8,853 nt of DNA from B46-G9 sp964548365 (GTDB lineage Bacteria; Desulfobacterota; DSM-4660; Desulfatiglandales; Desulfatiglandaceae), in assembly GCA_964548365.1 (NCBI GenBank), contig CAZJRD010000097.1, positions 1-8,853 of the forward strand, read 5' to 3'. Numbering within the stretch: position 1 is the stretch's first letter; each line of letters begins with the position of its first letter. The translations under genes were made by a program, and so were the position numbers. The notes beneath the pieces are model-generated. The model searched no databases. It saw only the letters and a list, made by a program, of their open reading frames with translations, and was not told where the DNA came from. Shown one piece after another: positions 5,814 to 8,853 of the stretch.

Positions 5814-8006
5814 TTACGCCTTCTTGAGTGCCTCCAGGACTCTTTCCGGTGTCATGGGGATGCGCCTGAGGCGTGCGCCGGTTGCGTTAAAAATGGCATT
5901 GCCGACTGCGGGGGCCAGCGGTGGTACGCCAGGTTCCCCGATCCCTCCGATCTTGTCATTGCTCCTGATAACTTGGACCTCTATGTCGGGAACCTCTGTT
6001 ATCCTGATGGGGCTGTAGTCATCAAAATTGGCTGATTTCACGCCACCATTTGAAAACATGACCTCTTCCCTCAGCACGGTGCTCAAGGCCATGGTGATGG
6101 CACCCTCTATTTGCGTTTTGATATTGAACGGGTTCACTGCAGGTCCGCAGTCAACAGCGGCGAAGACGCGGTCAACCTTGAACGTGCCGTCTTTTTCATT
6201 TACGGTAATGTCAGCTACCTGGGCCACATACGAGCCGAAGCAGGCATGCTGGGCAATACCGCGTCCCTGCCCTTTGGGCAGAGATTTTCCCCAGTCCGCC
6301 ATCTGCGCCACCGCTTTCAGGACTCTCGTGGCGCGCTTGTTTGTTTTTAGGGCCTCCAGGCGGAATTCCAGCGGGTCTTTTCCCGCGGCATGGGCTAATT
6401 CATCCACGAATGATTCAATGGCAAAGGCATTTGGACCGTTCTGAACGGATCGCCAGGGGCAAACCGGGATGGGAAGGTCTGAGATCAGGAACTCCACAAG
6501 GAAATTCGGGATATCATAGGTAATGCGGTTTTCAATCGAGTTGGGAAAGTCCAGAATACCCCAGAGACTCATGATATCCACGCCGTTCTTTATCCCCTTG
6601 GGATCAATATCTTTCATGATGGAACCTGCGACAGCCTTGTGGGACCAAGCCGTCAACCTCCCTCGGCTGTCAAGGCCGGCCTCAATTCTGTGGGACACCG
6701 CTGCACGAAAAGGATCATGCCGAGTATCTTCCTCCCTTGTCCAAACAACTTTCACAGGCTTGCCCATCACTTTCCCGATGATAACGGCCTCTATGATAAA
6801 ATCCGGTGCGGCGCGTCTCCCGAGACCGGTCCCCATATAGGTCGTATGAATATTGATTTTCTCGGGAGGAAGCCCTGTTATTTGGGATGCAATCATTTGA
6901 GGGATGGTCTGGGCCTGTGTGGGAGCCCAGATGTCACACCCGTCTTTTCGAACGTGGGCCGCGCAGTTCATGGGTTCCATGTTTGTGTGCGCCACGAAGG
7001 GAACAAAGTAGGTGGATTTCACTCTCTTACTCGCATTCTGCAGGGCTTTCTTGGCATCGCCCTTGTTTTCGGCGATGGAGCCCGGTTTATCCAGGCCGCC
7101 TATCAGGCTCTTTTCAATGTATGCATTGTCCATCTGGGGGAGGGCTCCGCCGTCCCACTTCACCTTCAGGGCGTCCCTCCCTTTCCAGGCAGCGGCAAGC
7201 GATTCGGCACACACCACGATGCCTTGAGGAATGGGAAAGACCTTTTTCACCCCTTTTACCGCCTCAGCCGCCTTCTGATCGAAGGAGATGTGTTTCGAGC
7301 CATAGGCGGGCGGCCGGTCCAGCACGGCGTAGAGCATGTCTTTAACCTTGAAATCAATCCCATACACAGCCTTGCCGTTTACTTTCGGCGGAATATCCAG
7401 GCGCGGAATAAACTTGCCCATGTAACGGAAGTCGCTTTCTTTCTTCAGAGGAGGATCCTTCGGCAACGGAAGCTTGGCGGCTTTTTGGCAGAGCTCTCCA
7501 TAAGTGAGGCTTTTGTTGCTTTTCAGATGCAGTACGGTTCCCTTGCTTGCCTGGCAATCCTTTTCCGGCACTTTCCAGGTCGCCGCGGCCGCTTTCACGA
7601 GTACGGCCCGGCCGGCTGCGCCTGCCTTCCGAAGGGGCGCATAAAATCCCCTCACGCTCGAGCTCGCCACCGCGATCTGGCTGTGCATAATGGGGTTTAT
7701 GAACTCCTTCCTTGCCCCGCCTTGGCGAATGTTCACCAGGCTCCAATCCGCCTCCAGTTCATCGGCGATAACCATGGCGAGTGAGGTATGGGTCCCCTGT
7801 CCCATCTCCGATGCGCCGATTGTAATTGAAACGTTGTTGTCGGGAGTGATCTCAAACCACACATTCGGCTTGAAACGTTCCGTCTGGCCTTTGCCCGAGG
7901 CATTCAGCAACTTGAATCCAAAAGGAGTTACGGAGACCGCAATGGTAAGCCCGGTCGTTGCCATCGATTTCTTGAGAAACGCTCGACGAGTCATAGATTT
8001 TGCCAT
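5814..8006 (-). CDS. Tat-exported molybdopterin subunit, isoquinoline 1-oxidoreductase beta type
   Basis: A 730-residue protein of the xanthine oxidase family, IorB-like in length and layout. Start: ATG at 8006, with AGGAGG 10 bases upstream inside the preceding gene; the frame is open upstream but without a signal peptide. Residues 6-13 (TRRAFLKK) plus MATTGLTIAVSV form a twin-arginine signal, so the folded enzyme is exported. Molybdenum-cofactor motifs: EMGQGTHTSLA (67-77), MGTGLGRRAAPDF (391-403, where most relatives have GGGFGRR), AHTNMEPMN (339-347), PWRSVQNGPNAFAIESF (517-533) and GGIGEPGVPPLAPAVGNA, whose Glu691 fits the catalytic base. Known relatives hydroxylate N-heterocycles or oxidise aldehydes with water as oxygen source. 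Only two bases separate it from the 2Fe-2S subunit. No FAD (CoxM-type) subunit is present, as in two-subunit Ior enzymes, so electrons probably go to a periplasmic or membrane cytochrome. Substrate unknown. Confidence 0.93.
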   Translation of the reverse strand: MAKSMTRRAFLKKSMATTGLTIAVSVTPFGFKLLNASGKGQTERFKPNVWFEITPDNNVSITIGASEMGQGTHTSLAMVIADELEADWSLVNIRQGGARKEFINPIMHSQIAVASSSVRGFYAPLRKAGAAGRAVLVKAAAATWKVPEKDCQASKGTVLHLKSNKSLTYGELCQKAAKLPLPKDPPLKKESDFRYMGKFIPRLDIPPKVNGKAVYGIDFKVKDMLYAVLDRPPAYGSKHISFDQKAAEAVKGVKKVFPIPQGIVVCAESLAAAWKGRDALKVKWDGGALPQMDNAYIEKSLIGGLDKPGSIAENKGDAKKALQNASKRVKSTYFVPFVAHTNMEPMNCAAHVRKDGCDIWAPTQAQTIPQMIASQITGLPPEKINIHTTYMGTGLGRRAAPDFIIEAVIIGKVMGKPVKVVWTREEDTRHDPFRAAVSHRIEAGLDSRGRLTAWSHKAVAGSIMKDIDPKGIKNGVDIMSLWGILDFPNSIENRITYDIPNFLVEFLISDLPIPVCPWRSVQNGPNAFAIESFVDELAHAAGKDPLEFRLEALKTNKRATRVLKAVAQMADWGKSLPKGQGRGIAQHACFGSYVAQVADITVNEKDGTFKVDRVFAAVDCGPAVNPFNIKTQIEGAITMALSTVLREEVMFSNGGVKSANFDDYSPIRITEVPDIEVQVIRSNDKIGGIGEPGVPPLAPAVGNAIFNATGARLRRIPMTPERVLEALKKA

Positions 8007-8008
8007 GG

Positions 8009-8470
8009 CTACTTGCCCTCCTTTCTCATGATCTGAATTGCTGTCTGTATGCCCCGTTTCATGCGCGCATAGGTTCCGCATCGGCAGATCACGTCATCCA
8101 TCTCCTCAACAATTTTCTCCGCTTCAGAATGAGGGTCTTGATTGAGGAGAGAGGCAAGCTGCATCATGACTCCGGGCTGGCAGTATCCGCACTGGACGAC
8201 TTGTTCTTCGATCCAGGCACGTTTGACCGGATGATTCTCCGGGAGTCCTTCTATGGTGGTGATCTTCTTGCCTGCTACGTCACTGACGGGTACGGAGCAC
8301 GATCGCTCCGCCTTTCCGTCCACGTGAACCGTACAGGAGCCGCATTCGCCGATTCCACAACCGAACTTGGTGCCTGTGAGTTCCAATTCCTCCCGCAAGA
8401 CCCACAGCAATGGGGTGTCTCCAGGTACATCCACTTTGTAGTCTTTGCCATTTACGTTCAGCGAAATCAT
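8009..8470 (-). CDS. 2Fe-2S subunit of the molybdenum hydroxylase, isoquinoline 1-oxidoreductase alpha type
   Basis: A 153-residue protein, the usual length for the small subunit. The N-terminal plant-type ferredoxin domain (~1-75) carries Cys38, Cys43, Cys46 (CGIGECGSC) and Cys58; the C-terminal four-helix domain carries the second cluster ligands Cys94, Cys97 (CGYCQPG), Cys129 and Cys131 (CRCGTYARM). All eight ligands are present, so two 2Fe-2S clusters are expected, passing electrons away from the molybdenum centre of the partner. It has no signal peptide of its own; export as a folded complex on the Tat signal of the large subunit is the known pattern for this family. AAGGAG lies 9 bases before the ATG at 8470. 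Its last codons contain the ribosome binding site of the next gene, which points to tight co-translation. Confidence 0.95.
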   Translation of the reverse strand: MISLNVNGKDYKVDVPGDTPLLWVLREELELTGTKFGCGIGECGSCTVHVDGKAERSCSVPVSDVAGKKITTIEGLPENHPVKRAWIEEQVVQCGYCQPGVMMQLASLLNQDPHSEAEKIVEEMDDVICRCGTYARMKRGIQTAIQIMRKEGK

Positions 8471-8623
8471 AAAATTTTTCTCCTTCTATGATAGTGGTTA
8501 ACTGATATCCATCCATACATTAAAGGCATTCCCACGGTCTCCCGGCTTCAAGAGGAGGAACGGAACAAGAATCAGCGGGATTTCAACGAGTAAGAGAAGA
8601 TGCCCGTGCCGCGAACGAGGGAA
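8471..8623. other. Spacer upstream of the 2Fe-2S subunit gene
   Basis: 153 bases between the stop of the Tm-1-like gene and the start of the 2Fe-2S subunit. Apart from the AAGGAG ribosome binding site at 8480-8485 I see no convincing -35/-10 or -24/-12 promoter and no terminator hairpin. The octamer-like GCTGATTC occurs twice on the minus strand, which may be chance. It is large enough to hold a promoter for the block but the sequence does not show one clearly. Confidence 0.35.
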
Positions 8624-8853
8624 TCAGCTTTTCAGTAGACCGCCATTGATATCACCCCCTTTTTTAGATTTTATTAGCAGCACAAACTCTTGTACCACCA
8701 TCCTTGCAAATTCAGGGTCGTTGATGAACGCATCTATTTCTTTGATTGTTATTTTCGTGTCAAGATCTTTCCTAAGGCCATCGATCAGTGCCTTGTCGGC
8801 ATCCGGATCCCAGAATGGTTTTCCCATGCAGTCCACGGTTGAGAGGCCCAATT
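8624..8853 (-). CDS. Tm-1-like / UPF0261 protein, C-terminal fragment
   Basis: Only the last ~75 codons are inside the window; the reading frame is open to the edge at 8853 and the true start lies beyond it. The stretch GLSTVDCMGKPFWDPDADKA, then a helix, then IKEIDAFINDPEFARMVVQEFV matches the end of Tm-1-like/UPF0261 ATP-binding proteins (pattern: S-x-D-x-x-G-x-P-F-x-D-P-x-A-D, then D-x-x-INDPxFA). These are about 400 residues long and of unknown bacterial function; the name comes from the tomato Tm-1 virus-resistance protein. A tail of KSKKGGDINGGLLKS follows the family's usual end. It reads in the same direction as the oxidoreductase genes but 153 bases upstream, so operon membership is uncertain. 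Confidence 0.75.
   Translation of the reverse strand, partial: LGLSTVDCMGKPFWDPDADKALIDGLRKDLDTKITIKEIDAFINDPEFARMVVQEFVLLIKSKKGGDINGGLLKS

Noticed and set aside
6639..7784. A 381-codon open frame on the plus strand
   Set aside because: It is an antisense shadow of the molybdopterin subunit gene, with no family motifs and no good ribosome binding site.
1..8853. CRISPR array, tRNA, rRNA, integrase or phage genes
   Set aside because: No regularly spaced repeats, tRNA-like cloverleaf, rRNA stretch or recombinase motif was seen on either strand.

Overview
The window carries a compact, one-directional block of genes, all read on the minus strand (from high to low coordinates). It looks like part of the genome of an anaerobic, probably Desulfobacterota-like (deltaproteobacterial) bacterium. 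The grounds are an aldehyde:ferredoxin oxidoreductase (AOR) next to a MoaD-type sulfur carrier, an acyl-CoA dehydrogenase and a short-chain dehydrogenase in one operon-like run, a Tat-exported molybdenum hydroxylase pair, and moderate base composition with strong AGGAGG ribosome binding sites. This taxonomic guess is an inference from gene content, not from a marker gene.

Layout in the direction of transcription. 8853-8624: C-terminal end of a Tm-1-like/UPF0261 protein, cut by the window edge. 8470-8009 and 8006-5814: the 2Fe-2S subunit and the Tat-signal molybdopterin subunit of an isoquinoline-1-oxidoreductase-type (xanthine oxidase family) enzyme, only 2 bases apart. Then a 197-base spacer with a perfect 12-bp inverted repeat. 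5616-5326: MoaD/ThiS-family protein with a TTG start and a C-terminal Gly-Gly. 5324-5220: a 34-codon small ORF, one base after the moaD-like stop and served by an AGGAGGT inside moaD. 5170-4382: short-chain dehydrogenase/reductase. 4313-2439: tungsten/molybdenum AOR with all four cluster cysteines. 2321-1962: a small REDY/HapK-like (dimeric alpha-beta barrel) protein. 1896-688: acyl-CoA dehydrogenase that lacks the catalytic glutamate at both positions where the family usually carries it. After a 242-base non-coding stretch comes 445-35, a small four-helix membrane protein that is probably unrelated to the block.

How the genes may work together (inference): the SDR could interconvert an alcohol/ketone or alcohol/aldehyde, the AOR could oxidise the aldehyde to the acid (or run in reverse), and the acyl-CoA dehydrogenase could act on the CoA ester made by a ligase encoded elsewhere. 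The MoaD-like protein may supply sulfur for the pterin cofactor of the AOR and/or the IorAB-type hydroxylase. The IorAB pair would act at the periplasmic face, perhaps hydroxylating a ring or oxidising an aldehyde before uptake. No transporter, CoA ligase or regulator is present in the window, so the substrate cannot be read from the sequence. The most notable points are the odd acyl-CoA dehydrogenase active site, the translationally coupled small ORF between moaD and the SDR, and the HapK-like protein lodged between two catabolic oxidoreductases.
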